25,011 nt of DNA. Origin: an uncultured Clostridia bacterium. GTDB lineage: Bacteria > Bacillota > Clostridia > Lachnospirales > CAG-274. Made by a program: the position numbers and the translations under genes. Position 1 is the first letter of the stretch, and every line of letters begins with the position of its first letter. Positions 7,892 to 15,652 of the stretch are shown here, piece after piece. The notes below the pieces were generated by a model. The model saw only the letters and a list, made by a program, of their open reading frames with translations, made no database searches and had not been told where the DNA came from. Where the stretch lies: positions 1 to 25,011 of the forward strand of contig CANQBT010000014.1 of NCBI GenBank assembly GCA_947589405.1, in the 5' to 3' direction.

Positions 7892-8593
7892 TCATAATCC
7901 TTTAATATATTCAATTTCATCAACACTAAGGTGCCTGTATTTTCCTTTGTCTAAATTATCCAATTTTAAATTTCCTATAGCGACCCGTTCAAGAGTTATG
8001 ACAGGCGAGCCTATTGCTTCACACATTTTTCTGACCTGTCTGTTCCTTCCTTCATGTATTTTTATTTCAAGCTTGTTTTTTCCTATTATTTCAATATAAG
8101 CAGGCGCTGTTTTTCTTCCGTCTATTATAATGCCCCTTCTGAAGCTTTCCATATCGTCGGAAGAGGGAGTCTTTTCCACACAGGCTATATATGTCTTTTC
8201 TATATTGTGCTTAGGGTGTGTAAGCCTGTAGGCAAGATCTCCGTCATTTGTAAGTATAAGAAGTCCTGAAGTATTATAGTCAAGCCTTCCTATGGGATAT
8301 ATGCGTTGTCTTACATCGCTTACATAGTCCATGACCGTTTTCCTGTTAAACTGATCCTTTACCGTTGTGACGCAGCCCTCAGGCTTGTTGAGAATAATAT
8401 ATACCATTTTTTCAGCTTTTTTGACGAGCTTTCCGTCAACGCATATAATATCTTTTTCAGCGTCGACCTTTACACCAGGAGTATCTGCAACTTCACCGTT
8501 TACCGTAACTCTTCCCTGTGCGATTATTTCCTCTGACTTGCGTCTGGAAGCCACCTGAGCCTCAGCCAGAAATTTCTGTAATCTTATGAGCAT
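7892..8593 (-). CDS. rluB: 23S rRNA pseudouridine synthase, RluB family
   Basis: Isomerises a uridine in helix 89 of 23S rRNA to pseudouridine (RsuA/RluB/E/F family). The chosen ATG at 8593 gives 233 residues starting MLIRLQKFLAEAQVASRRKSEEII, the classic start of the N-terminal S4 RNA-binding domain (about 2-60). A longer frame to 8638 would add unrelated residues. The catalytic motif is YPIGRLDYNTSGLLILTNDG, with Asp in GRLD as the nucleophile, followed by HPKHNIEKTY and the EGRNRQVRKMCEAIG motif. The start codon lies inside the last codons of the upstream carboxypeptidase gene (10-base overlap), so translation is probably coupled. A strong terminator follows at once. Confidence 0.94.
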   Translation of the reverse strand: MLIRLQKFLAEAQVASRRKSEEIIAQGRVTVNGEVADTPGVKVDAEKDIICVDGKLVKKAEKMVYIILNKPEGCVTTVKDQFNRKTVMDYVSDVRQRIYPIGRLDYNTSGLLILTNDGDLAYRLTHPKHNIEKTYIACVEKTPSSDDMESFRRGIIIDGRKTAPAYIEIIGKNKLEIKIHEGRNRQVRKMCEAIGSPVITLERVAIGNLKLDNLDKGKYRHLSVDEIEYIKGL

Positions 8594-9714
8594 AATGTTC
8601 CTATCCAGCCTTCCAATACCTTGCCGATGCTGTTGCATAGACTGTGCTTTTCTATATTTTCACAGGCAACAATATCGATCTCTCCTGCCTTATATCCGCC
8701 TATATATACGCTGCCCTTTCCTATCACATCGCCTTCATGTATCGGAGCTTCTATGATCTCCGGCAATTCAGCCTTGCATGTAACGCTGTTTTTCTCGGGC
8801 TCAGTCATAAGAAGTTCAATGCTGTTTTTGTATTTCAGCGTCGTTTTGTCTATCTTTGCCTTGTCTACGGCAATTTCTGTGTTATCTCCTATTATACTAT
8901 ACTTTTTATAATTATTAAAGCCGAAATTCAATATTTTTGTTGTATCGGTCCACTTTTTTTCTTTACCTGAGGAGCCCCAGCCGCTTGCAAGCACAACGGA
9001 AACAAGTGAAACATCTCCTCTTTTTGCCGCTCCCACAAAGCAATGACCTGCCTTTCCCGTAAAGCCTGTTTTTATGCCAACGGCTCCTTCGTAGCTTCCC
9101 AGAAGCCTGTTTTTATTTGTAATATCATAGCTTTTTTTATTTGATTTGAAGCTTATGGAGCGTGTATTGCTTATCCTTATAAAATCATCGTTTTTTATGG
9201 CATATGCGCCTATAAGAGCCATATCCTCCGCTGTAGAGTGATGATTTCCCTTATCAAGACCGTTAGGTGTTTCAAAAAATGTATCTTTGCAGCCCAACTC
9301 TTTTGCCTTATTATTCATCATATTGCAAAAGCCTTCAACGCTTCCGCCGATATGCTCTGCTATGGCAACTGCCGCATCATTTGAGCTTTGCATCAAAAGT
9401 GCATATAAAAGCTGCTCAAGCGTCAGTTCTTCACCTTTTTGCAGATGCATTTTTACAGGAGGAGTAAGGGGAGGATTTTTGCCTACAGTCACTATGTCGC
9501 TTAGCTCTCCGTTTTCCAAAGCTATAACAGCCGTCATTATTTTGGTGGTACTTGCCATAGCCATAGGCTTTGTTTCATTTTTGCCCCACAGTACTCTGCC
9601 TGTATCTGCGTCTATAAGTACGGCAGAAATTGCATTTACATCAGGAGTATTTTCCGAACAGTAACAGTTTACGCTAAATATTATACAAAAAACAATAATT
9701 GATCTTTTAAGCAC
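8584..9714 (-). CDS. D-alanyl-D-alanine carboxypeptidase (DacF/DacB-like PBP)
   Basis: Penicillin-binding protein of peptidase family S11 that trims the terminal D-Ala from peptidoglycan stem peptides outside the membrane. The 376 residues start with GTG at 9714 behind an AGAGGTG site. An N-terminal signal segment (about 4-18) leads to the catalytic domain with S55-T-T-K58, the SxN motif S110-S-N112 and K215-T-G217. A smaller beta-rich C-terminal domain follows (about 275-376), as in the DacF/PBP5 group. The terminal membrane helix is not obvious: the end, GKVLEGWIGTLCS, is only weakly amphipathic. The neighbour rluB overlaps it, recalling the dacB-rluB neighbourhood of Bacillus without spmA and spmB. 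A spore-cortex role is possible but the sequence does not decide between vegetative and sporulation types. Confidence 0.92.
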   Translation of the reverse strand: MLKRSIIVFCIIFSVNCYCSENTPDVNAISAVLIDADTGRVLWGKNETKPMAMASTTKIMTAVIALENGELSDIVTVGKNPPLTPPVKMHLQKGEELTLEQLLYALLMQSSNDAAVAIAEHIGGSVEGFCNMMNNKAKELGCKDTFFETPNGLDKGNHHSTAEDMALIGAYAIKNDDFIRISNTRSISFKSNKKSYDITNKNRLLGSYEGAVGIKTGFTGKAGHCFVGAAKRGDVSLVSVVLASGWGSSGKEKKWTDTTKILNFGFNNYKKYSIIGDNTEIAVDKAKIDKTTLKYKNSIELLMTEPEKNSVTCKAELPEIIEAPIHEGDVIGKGSVYIGGYKAGEIDIVACENIEKHSLCNSIGKVLEGWIGTLCS

Positions 9715-9783
9715 AAAATCACCTCTTTTAATAGATTTTACGATTAACGCCCCATTTATTCTGAAAACTTAATATTTCTGTAA

Positions 9784-9812
9784 TTGACTTGTAAATACCT
9801 GTACAGTATAAT
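9784..9812 (+). promoter_or_regulatory. Strong sigma-A promoter of the secreted repeat protein
   Basis: TTGACT (9784-9789), a 17-base spacer and a perfect TATAAT (9807-9812). An AAAGGAGA ribosome site and the ATG at 9852 follow about 30-40 bases later. One mismatch from ideal consensus suggests a highly expressed gene. Confidence 0.85.
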
Positions 9813-9851
9813 GAAGCTACAGAGGAAATTACCCAATGAAAGGAGAATTTT

Positions 9852-10574
9852 ATGAAAAGAAAATTATTATTTACTTTAGCCATAATGGGAATAATGAGCG
9901 TATCAGCTATGGCTGCGCCTAATGTTGCCATTGACAGCAATGTAATTGAAAACAGCGATATAATTGAACAGGACGGCATAAGTTATTTTCCTGTAAGACC
10001 TGTTGCGGAAGCTATGGGACTTACGGTAGAATGGAAGGCTGAGGACAAATCCGTTGTGCTTACAAACGGAGGACCGATTTATATTACATTCAAGAACGGT
10101 GAAAATGCATATACATTTGCTAAAACGGCGCCAATGGAATTAAGCGGCGCTCCGATTATTGTCAATGACAAAACATATATTCCTGTAGATGTCATAAGCG
10201 ACTTTTTTAACTATGAGATAATGAAAAGCGATGAGACCTATAACATAATCACAAAATATCAGGAGGAAACAGATACCCAAGAGCCATCTGCCGATGAAGA
10301 GCAGTCAAGCAAGGGCTTTGCTGATCTGGAAGAAAAGGCTGTTGCCACAGGCGTTGTAACTGAGGTGAATGAAGAGCAGATAACATTTGAAGATGATGAA
10401 AGAGGTACTGTTATACTTACAAAGAGCGACAGCGTAAAGGTAACGGATAAGGACGGAAAGGACGCAGATATAAACTCTGTCAAAGCCGATATGAAGCTTA
10501 ACGTAGAGTATGGTCCTGCAATGACTATGAGCATACCTCCTATCAATAATCCTGTTTCTATTACAATAGAATAG
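9852..10574 (+). CDS. Secreted protein with copper amine oxidase-like N-terminal (stalk) domain
   Basis: Exported 240-residue protein. A signal peptide (about 1-22, basic MKRK then a hydrophobic core, cleavage likely after AMA) is followed by a copper amine oxidase N-terminal-like domain (about 30-135). This shows the repeated pattern of a short strand plus a PVRPVAEAMG-type helix (FPVRPVAEAMGLTVEW, YIPVDVISDFFNYEI). Such domains are common in clostridial surface proteins and do not imply an oxidase. An acidic linker (about 136-158) leads to a beta-rich C-terminal domain (about 160-240, GVVTEVNEEQITFEDD) of unknown role that resembles a small barrel. It is monocistronic, has a near-consensus promoter and ends at a shared hairpin. 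No cell-wall anchor is seen. Its substrate is unknown; a cell-surface or matrix binding role is inference. Confidence 0.8.
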   Translation: MKRKLLFTLAIMGIMSVSAMAAPNVAIDSNVIENSDIIEQDGISYFPVRPVAEAMGLTVEWKAEDKSVVLTNGGPIYITFKNGENAYTFAKTAPMELSGAPIIVNDKTYIPVDVISDFFNYEIMKSDETYNIITKYQEETDTQEPSADEEQSSKGFADLEEKAVATGVVTEVNEEQITFEDDERGTVILTKSDSVKVTDKDGKDADINSVKADMKLNVEYGPAMTMSIPPINNPVSITIE

Positions 10575-10598
10575 ACGATAATATATACAAATTAAAAA

Positions 10599-10629
10599 GG
10601 GGACGTCATATGCTTTATATGATGTCCCC
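10599..10629. terminator. Bidirectional terminator between convergent genes
   Basis: A hairpin of 13-base arms (GGGGACGTCATAT with ATATGATGTCCCC) lies between the convergent gene ends at 10574 and 10641. It is followed by TTTTTAATT on the minus strand and by a weak T-run on the plus strand, so it fits the minus-strand cyclophilin gene best and can serve both. Confidence 0.85.
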
Positions 10630-10640
10630 TTAGTGCATTA

Positions 10641-11423
10641 TTAATATGTTCCTACATCAATACCTGTAATAACAACATCCTCAAGTGGCTTGTCATTACT
10701 ATCTGTCTTTACTTCGGCAATAGCGTCTACAACGTCCATACCTTCATATACCTGACCAAATACCGTATATCCCATGTCAAGTGAAGGATAACCGCCGTTA
10801 TTTGTATATTCGGCAATAACTTCATCTGTGAATATATCTCCTGCCGTAAGATCTCCGTCGCCGATCTTTTCTGACTTATCCAAATCGGCAAGCTGCTGCT
10901 TGAAGCTGTCGCCTATATCCTTGTTCTGTACAATGTAAAACTGGCTGCCGTTTGTATCGGGTCCGGCATTTGCCATACAAAGAGCTCCTCTGAAATTTCT
11001 CAGGTTATAGGTCACCTCGTTTTCAAATTCTGCTCCCCATATGCTTTCACCGCCTGCACCTGTTCCTTCGGGATCGCCGCCTTGTATCATAAAGTTATTT
11101 ATAACTCTGTGGAATGTAACGTTATCATAATATCCATCTTTGGCATGAGTTATAAAGTTTTCAACAGCCTTTGGCGCATACTCCGGGAAAAACCATACCT
11201 TGATATCCCCTTTGTTTGTGTGGATAGTAGCTATAGTATCGCCCTTCTGCACTCCTTCAAGCTGAGGAAGCTCTGAAACAGGACTGTTGGTGCTCTTTTC
11301 TTCGCTTTCGGCAGGTGCTTCTGCTGTTTTTTCGGTTGAGTCGGTTTTTTCAACCTTATTGCATGCTGCAAATGATACGCACATCAATGCAGCCATAAGG
11401 CCTATCAATAATTTCTTTTTCAT
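10641..11423 (-). CDS. Lipoprotein peptidyl-prolyl cis-trans isomerase, cyclophilin type
   Basis: Extracytoplasmic foldase that isomerises X-Pro bonds in exported proteins. The 260 residues start with a lipoprotein signal ending in FAAC, so C21 should be lipidated and anchor the protein outside the membrane. An acidic, Ser/Thr-rich linker (about 22-58) is followed by a cyclophilin domain (about 62-258). Key segments seen are the catalytic FHRVINNFMIQGGDP (104-118), GALCMANAGPDTNGSQFYIV (147-165) and VFGQVYEGMDVVDAI. An insert of about 50 residues (167-217, rich in K, D and E) interrupts the core between QFYIVQN and the VFG strand. A TTGTCA-N18-TATAAT promoter lies upstream, and the hairpin at 10599-10629 ends the unit. 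It is downstream of yyaC with a 90-base gap, so it is probably separately transcribed. Confidence 0.93.
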   Translation of the reverse strand: MKKKLLIGLMAALMCVSFAACNKVEKTDSTEKTAEAPAESEEKSTNSPVSELPQLEGVQKGDTIATIHTNKGDIKVWFFPEYAPKAVENFITHAKDGYYDNVTFHRVINNFMIQGGDPEGTGAGGESIWGAEFENEVTYNLRNFRGALCMANAGPDTNGSQFYIVQNKDIGDSFKQQLADLDKSEKIGDGDLTAGDIFTDEVIAEYTNNGGYPSLDMGYTVFGQVYEGMDVVDAIAEVKTDSNDKPLEDVVITGIDVGTY

Positions 11424-11456
11424 AATAAGATCCTCTCTGTATTTTTTCTTTTAGTA

Positions 11457-11486
11457 ATTATAAAATTATTAGCTATATTTTGACAA
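11457..11486 (-). promoter_or_regulatory. Candidate sigma-A promoter of the cyclophilin gene
   Basis: Minus strand TTGTCA (11481-11486), 18-base spacer, TATAAT (11457-11462), followed by an AGAGAGGAT ribosome site before the ATG at 11423. Confidence 0.55.
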
Positions 11487-11513
11487 GAGAATATTGCATA
11501 AATTAATAAATTT

Positions 11514-12062
11514 TTAATAATTTACCCTGTTTACAGCCTTAAAAATGCCCTCTGCTATTATTTCGGACATTTCTCTTACAAGTGAAAGCTTTGTGGCTTT
11601 GAGTCTGGCAATTCCGTTAAGGGACCAATAATTTACTATTCCCGTAATGGATATATCCCCTACCTCGCAAAGCTTCTTGGACACTCCTGCTCCCGGAAGC
11701 AAAGCACCGTCCCATACGCTGAGAGAACCGATATGGCTTTGTATTCCAAGTGATGCGTCTACCGCCACAACAAGAGGCTTGTCATAAACGTTGTATAAAA
11801 GCTCTTTTTTGTTGCTTATATTTACAGCATGCACAGGCATATCTATTGTTCCCATTACATTTTCAAGACCCATCGAAATAAGCCGTGAGCCTACAAGAGG
11901 GCCAAGAGAATCCCCTGCCGCCTTGTCTGTGCCTATGCAAAATACGACTATGCTGTTATGGCCCTTTAATTTCTTTTCAATATATTCTGTTACGCTTTCG
12001 CACAATATCTCACTACTGTTTTCCATATCCGTCGGAATGTACTTCTTTACTGTATTCTCCAC
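11514..12062 (-). CDS. yyaC: YyaC-type spore protease/hydrogenase-maturation-like protein
   Basis: Member of the YyaC spore protein family, which shares the phosphorylase/HybD peptidase-like fold with the germination protease GPR. In Bacillus it is a forespore protein of unclear substrate. The 182 residues contain the family core: VVFCIGTDKAAGDSLGPLVGS (about 39-59, with the acidic residue after GTDKAAG), PVHAVNI (about 76-82), PLVVAVDASLG (about 95-105), LPGAGVSKKL and the closing VNYWSLNGIARLK. The start is GTG at 12062 with GAGGTGG a few bases upstream; an ATG nearby is out of frame. It is divergent from the LysM protein gene. It is almost certainly a sporulation gene; the CATACATA upstream hints at a mother-cell or forespore -10 but no full promoter could be assigned. 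Confidence 0.88.
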   Translation of the reverse strand: MENTVKKYIPTDMENSSEILCESVTEYIEKKLKGHNSIVVFCIGTDKAAGDSLGPLVGSRLISMGLENVMGTIDMPVHAVNISNKKELLYNVYDKPLVVAVDASLGIQSHIGSLSVWDGALLPGAGVSKKLCEVGDISITGIVNYWSLNGIARLKATKLSLVREMSEIIAEGIFKAVNRVNY

Positions 12063-12175
12063 ATTACCACCTCTTTAGTAATTATGGCTTTGAATTTCAT
12101 AAATTATGTATGTATGGGATACGTATAATTATTTGGTGGTATTTGGCATATTTTTTTTGGAATGATTTGCACGCT

Positions 12176-12216
12176 TTGACAATATATTTTTAATATAGAT
12201 GGTAAAATTTTACCAT
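12176..12216 (+). promoter_or_regulatory. Promoter region with perfect 18-base palindrome (operator candidate)
   Basis: TTGACA at 12176-12181 is followed by AT-rich DNA and, at 12199-12216, the perfect palindrome ATGGTAAAATTTTACCAT. The palindrome lies where a -10 or start site would fall, 26 bases before the ATG at 12243. No ideal -10 box at 17 bases is present. A dimeric repressor site is the simplest reading. Confidence 0.5.
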
Positions 12217-12242
12217 AAAATAAATCGGAAGGAAGTAATGGT

Positions 12243-13340
12243 ATGACAAATGAAGAAGTTAATGCTTTGCCTAACAATATAAAACAGATAGGAAGCATCA
12301 GCGACGGAAACAGAATATATATGGAGGACTACGCCTGTACATATCTGGAACAATATGCACATAGCGACAGCAAAGAAAAAATCGCAGTACTTGTTGGCAG
12401 GAATTTGACGATCGACAATGAAAATATTTTGTTCATAAGCGGAGTAATACAGGGAAAGTACACTATTACAAAAAATGGCATAACAGAGCTTACCGAAAAA
12501 AGCTGGCAGTATATAAACAAACAGCTAAAGCTTTATTTCAAGGACCTGGAGGTCGTTGGCTGGTCATACATACAGCCCGGCTATGAGGACTATATAAGCG
12601 AAAAGCTCTGTGATTTTCAGAAGAACAACATAACAAAAGGCTTTCAGGTCTTATATACTATAGACCCTACCGAAAATATCTCAGGCTTTTACAAGTGGAA
12701 CAACATAGAGGGCGTATTTGACAGCATAAAAGGCTATATCATCTATTATGAGAAAAATGAAGGTATGCACGAATATATGCTCGAAAATAAAATAAAGACA
12801 AATACGGAAGAGAATATTATAAAAGCGAGAAATAACGATGCAGGCGCAAAGGCAAGAGAAGCCGCTTCAAAAAGGACAAGCTACAGAGCAAGAAAAAAAA
12901 TATCCGTAAATCAAAACAGAGCCATTAATCTTCTTGGAAGCGTCAGCTTTGTAATGCTTCTGGTTTGCTTTATAATGGGAGCCGGACTTGTCCAGAATGA
13001 CGAAAGGATAAGAGATATGGAAATGAAGATCACAGCTCTTGAAAGTCAATTCCAGAGCAGTCAAAGCGTTTTTGCCCTAAGTAATGAACACTCTGATGAG
13101 GAGAGCTCCGAGTCAACGTCGGAATATACAACAGAGTCGTCTACCGAATCGACAACAGAGGCAGCAGAAGAAGCGACTGAAGAGAAAAAATATACGGAAT
13201 ACAGAGTGAAGCCCGGTGATACTCTCATAGGCATAAGCAAGAGTACATATGGTACATCGGCAAGAGTTTCGGATATACGGGAGCTTAATAATATAGCGGG
13301 AAATAAAATCGTTACAGGAGACATTCTCCTTCTGCCGTAA
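12243..13340 (+). CDS. Membrane protein: MPN/JAMM-like cytosolic domain, TM helix, extracellular LysM
   Basis: The 365 residues have a clear plan. Residues 1-180 form a soluble alpha/beta domain, and a basic linker (about 193-222, many K and R) precedes one transmembrane helix (about 228-250). A short coiled coil and a Ser/Thr/Glu-rich stalk (about 255-316) lead to a single C-terminal LysM domain (about 320-365, YRVKPGDTLIGISKSTYG), which binds peptidoglycan glycans. The positive-inside rule puts the N-domain in the cytosol and LysM outside. The N-domain resembles an MPN/JAMM fold: strands around IAVLVGRNL and ILFISGVIQG, then VVGWSYIQPGY (105-114), which matches the VGWxHxHPG motif but with both His replaced (Y109, Q111). 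If so it is an inactive relative; this assignment is my inference. It has an AAGGAAG ribosome site. The kinase gene begins one base after its stop. Confidence 0.78.
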   Translation: MTNEEVNALPNNIKQIGSISDGNRIYMEDYACTYLEQYAHSDSKEKIAVLVGRNLTIDNENILFISGVIQGKYTITKNGITELTEKSWQYINKQLKLYFKDLEVVGWSYIQPGYEDYISEKLCDFQKNNITKGFQVLYTIDPTENISGFYKWNNIEGVFDSIKGYIIYYEKNEGMHEYMLENKIKTNTEENIIKARNNDAGAKAREAASKRTSYRARKKISVNQNRAINLLGSVSFVMLLVCFIMGAGLVQNDERIRDMEMKITALESQFQSSQSVFALSNEHSDEESSESTSEYTTESSTESTTEAAEEATEEKKYTEYRVKPGDTLIGISKSTYGTSARVSDIRELNNIAGNKIVTGDILLLP

Positions 13341-13341
13341 A

Positions 13342-13977
13342 ATGGACAATAAAAAAGAAATAGCTGCCGCTCTTGCCCATGAAATCAAAAATCCTATCGC
13401 TGTCATAAAGGCAAATATCGATTATGTAAAAGCATACTCAGATGAAGAAATGCTCCCTGCTCTCAATATTATAAACAAAGAATTAAACAAGCTCAACGAC
13501 CTTATAGGAAATTATACCACTATACTTCGCCCTTCGGAGGAATACGAAAAAATATTTTTAGAAGATATAATATATGATGTCACAGACGAATTTTCGGTTA
13601 CGGCAGAAGCTTCCGAAATAGAGTTTTCATACGATATGGAATCAGATGTTTACATATACGGTGATTACAGCAAAATATCCATACTTCTGTTTAACGTATA
13701 TAAAAACGCCATAGAAGCAGAGTCGGATAATATAAAAACGATACTTTATAAGGTAAACGGAAGCGCCGTTATTGAAATAGAGGATAATGGAAAAGGTCTT
13801 AGCTCGGATACAGCCGAAAAAATAGGCTCTCCCTTCTATACCACAAAAGAAAACGGAAGCGGACTTGGAGTGCTTATATGCACTACAATAGCAAAAAATC
13901 ATGGCGGAAGCTTCAGTATAAAAAATACTGTTTCAGGCTGCGCAGCAAAAATAGAGCTCCCTATAAAAAAGAAATGA
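13342..13977 (+). CDS. Minimal soluble histidine kinase (HisKA plus HATPase_c)
   Basis: Short 211-residue kinase with no sensor, PAS or membrane segment. The phosphoacceptor box starts almost at the N-terminus: LAHEIKNPIAVIK with H13. The dimerisation helices follow (about 10-65), then an ATP-binding domain (about 72-208) with the N-box NVYKNAIEA (118-126), G1 DNGKG (148-152), F-box PFYTTKENGSG and G2 GSGLG (172-176). All catalytic motifs are present, so it should be active. The HEIKNPIAVIK box resembles the KinA/B type sporulation kinases. The ATG follows the LysM gene stop by one base and has no ribosome site at normal spacing (AGGAG is 21 bases away), so translation probably depends on reinitiation. 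The upstream membrane protein is the obvious candidate for its missing sensor; its response regulator is unknown. Confidence 0.87.
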   Translation: MDNKKEIAAALAHEIKNPIAVIKANIDYVKAYSDEEMLPALNIINKELNKLNDLIGNYTTILRPSEEYEKIFLEDIIYDVTDEFSVTAEASEIEFSYDMESDVYIYGDYSKISILLFNVYKNAIEAESDNIKTILYKVNGSAVIEIEDNGKGLSSDTAEKIGSPFYTTKENGSGLGVLICTTIAKNHGGSFSIKNTVSGCAAKIELPIKKK

Positions 13978-13982
13978 CCAAT

Positions 13983-14013
13983 AAAAAATGCAGCGTTATT
14001 CGCTGCATTTTTT
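13983..14013. terminator. Bidirectional terminator, overlapping the 3' end of the Na/Pi gene
   Basis: AAAAAATGCAGCG and CGCTGCATTTTTT form a 13-base perfect inverted repeat with a five-base loop (13983-13995, 14001-14013). It has A and T tracts for both strands, six bases after the kinase stop and touching the stop codon of the convergent gene. Confidence 0.93.
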
Positions 14014-15652
14014 ATACTGCAAATTTATTTTCAAGAACCACCTGTGCTACATTAAGAGCATGGTCCGAAACTCTTTCCAAATTAGTAATAATATCTAAGA
14101 ACAATACACCCGTCATAGGATCGCATTGATTATTTTCAAGTCTGTCAATATGCTTATTACGCAATGACTGTTCAAGCACATCGACTCGCTCCTCCTCCTT
14201 TATTACCTTTTCGGCAGATATAAGATTATTTTCTTCTAAGGATCTGATAGCGTTCCTTACACATTTCTGTGTTTCTGTAAACATATCGTCAAGCTCTGCC
14301 TTAGCCGATTCTGAAAATTCCAATCCGTCATCTATCATTGACTGAGCAAATTCTGCCAGATTTTCACAATGATCCCCAATTCTCTCCATATCGTGTACCG
14401 TATGGAAAAGGCTTGTGATATACCTGTTCTGCTGTGTTGTTATATCGGTATTACAAAGCTTTACAAGATACTGTGTTATAGCGTTTGTCAGGTTGTCTAT
14501 CCTGTCCTCACGCTCAATTATCTTCTCTATATTATCCATATTCATTGTAAGTATAGTGTCACAGGCAAGCTTAAGGTTCTTGCTGGACATTTCTCCAAGA
14601 CGAACTATTTCCTTTATGCAGTTGCCAATGGCGATACCGGGAGAATTTAATATTCTGTCGTCAAGGTGAATGACAGCGCCTTCATCGTCCTCCTCCGTAG
14701 CAGTACCTTTGCACAAGAACTCTGCCATTTTAACAAGGAGATTTGCAAAGGGAAACATAAGTACGGTATTGGCAATATTAAAGCCTGAATGAACTATACT
14801 TATCCACCACGGGTTTATAAGTGTATCTGCAAGAGCCCTGTTGCCCAAGAAGAATATAAATGCCAGAATACTGAATACAACACTTCCTATTACATTAAAA
14901 AGAAGATGGATATAAGCGGCACCTCTTGCTGTCTTTGACGCACCTATACTGGATATAAGAGCGGTAACGCATGTTCCTATATTCTGTCCCATTATTATAT
15001 ATACTGCGGCGTCCCATGTAACAAGACCGTTTGCCGCAAGGGCAATAAGTATACCGTTGGAAGCGGAGCTGCTTTGTATAACAGCGGTAACACCTGCGCC
15101 TACCAAAAGTCCCAGAACAGGATTTTTGCCAAAGCTTCTGAACAGCTGACTGAAGCCCGGAAGAGTCTGAAGAGGTGAAACGCTGCCGCTCATCATATTT
15201 ATACCTATAAAGAGGATACCAAAGCCAATTAATATTTCGCCTATCTGCTGTATTCTGTTTTTCTTGGCAAACAATACCATTGCCGCACCGATAAATACAG
15301 CTATAGGCGCAAGAGTTTCGGTTTTGAGTATATCCGATGATGAAACGAGCCAGCTTGTGATAGTGGTACCGATATTGGCGCCCATAATTACTCCTACTGA
15401 CTGGGTAAGATTCATAAGTCCCGCATTTACAAAACCTACTACCATTACCGTTGTGGCGGAGCTGCTTTGTATTATTGCCGTTACAAGAGCACCTACCAGA
15501 ATACCTATAAAGCGTTTTTTGGTAAGTATTTCCAGAACCTTTTTGAGATTGCTGCCGGCAGCCTTCTGGAGTCCCGACGCCATAATATGCATACCATATA
15601 TAAATAGTCCCAGACCGCCTGCAAAGGCGATCCCCATTGACCAATAATCCAT
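14012..15652 (-). CDS. Na/Pi cotransporter family protein with PhoU-like C-terminal domain
   Basis: Inner membrane sodium-phosphate cotransporter of the NptA/YjbB type. The start at 15652 is preferred: it begins MDYWSMGIAFAGGLGLFIYG, has GGGAGG nine bases upstream and gives 546 residues. A longer frame to 15721 adds 23 residues of non-family sequence. Two inverted transport repeats each carry the signature QSSSA (62-66 and 193-197) and a G-x-NIGT motif (GANIGTT 91-97, GQNIGTC 222-228). About eight hydrophobic segments occupy residues 5-330. The rest (about 350-546) is charged and helical, matching PhoU-like domains (LGEMSSKNLKLACDTIL, VHDMERIGDHCENLAEFA, LERVSDHALNVAQVV). It may import phosphate or export excess; direction is not readable. 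It is divergent from the CorA gene. Confidence 0.94.
   Translation of the reverse strand: MDYWSMGIAFAGGLGLFIYGMHIMASGLQKAAGSNLKKVLEILTKKRFIGILVGALVTAIIQSSSATTVMVVGFVNAGLMNLTQSVGVIMGANIGTTITSWLVSSSDILKTETLAPIAVFIGAAMVLFAKKNRIQQIGEILIGFGILFIGINMMSGSVSPLQTLPGFSQLFRSFGKNPVLGLLVGAGVTAVIQSSSASNGILIALAANGLVTWDAAVYIIMGQNIGTCVTALISSIGASKTARGAAYIHLLFNVIGSVVFSILAFIFFLGNRALADTLINPWWISIVHSGFNIANTVLMFPFANLLVKMAEFLCKGTATEEDDEGAVIHLDDRILNSPGIAIGNCIKEIVRLGEMSSKNLKLACDTILTMNMDNIEKIIEREDRIDNLTNAITQYLVKLCNTDITTQQNRYITSLFHTVHDMERIGDHCENLAEFAQSMIDDGLEFSESAKAELDDMFTETQKCVRNAIRSLEENNLISAEKVIKEEERVDVLEQSLRNKHIDRLENNQCDPMTGVLFLDIITNLERVSDHALNVAQVVLENKFAV

Noticed and set aside
12063..12175. Sporulation promoter for yyaC (CATACATA-like -10)
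   Set aside because: No matching -35 at the right distance for sigma-E, F or G.
14895..15644. Long open frame overlapping the Na/Pi cotransporter on the same strand, another phase
   Set aside because: Protein is low-complexity (rich in C, R, Y, N and G), has no recognisable domain and is a shadow of the transporter gene.
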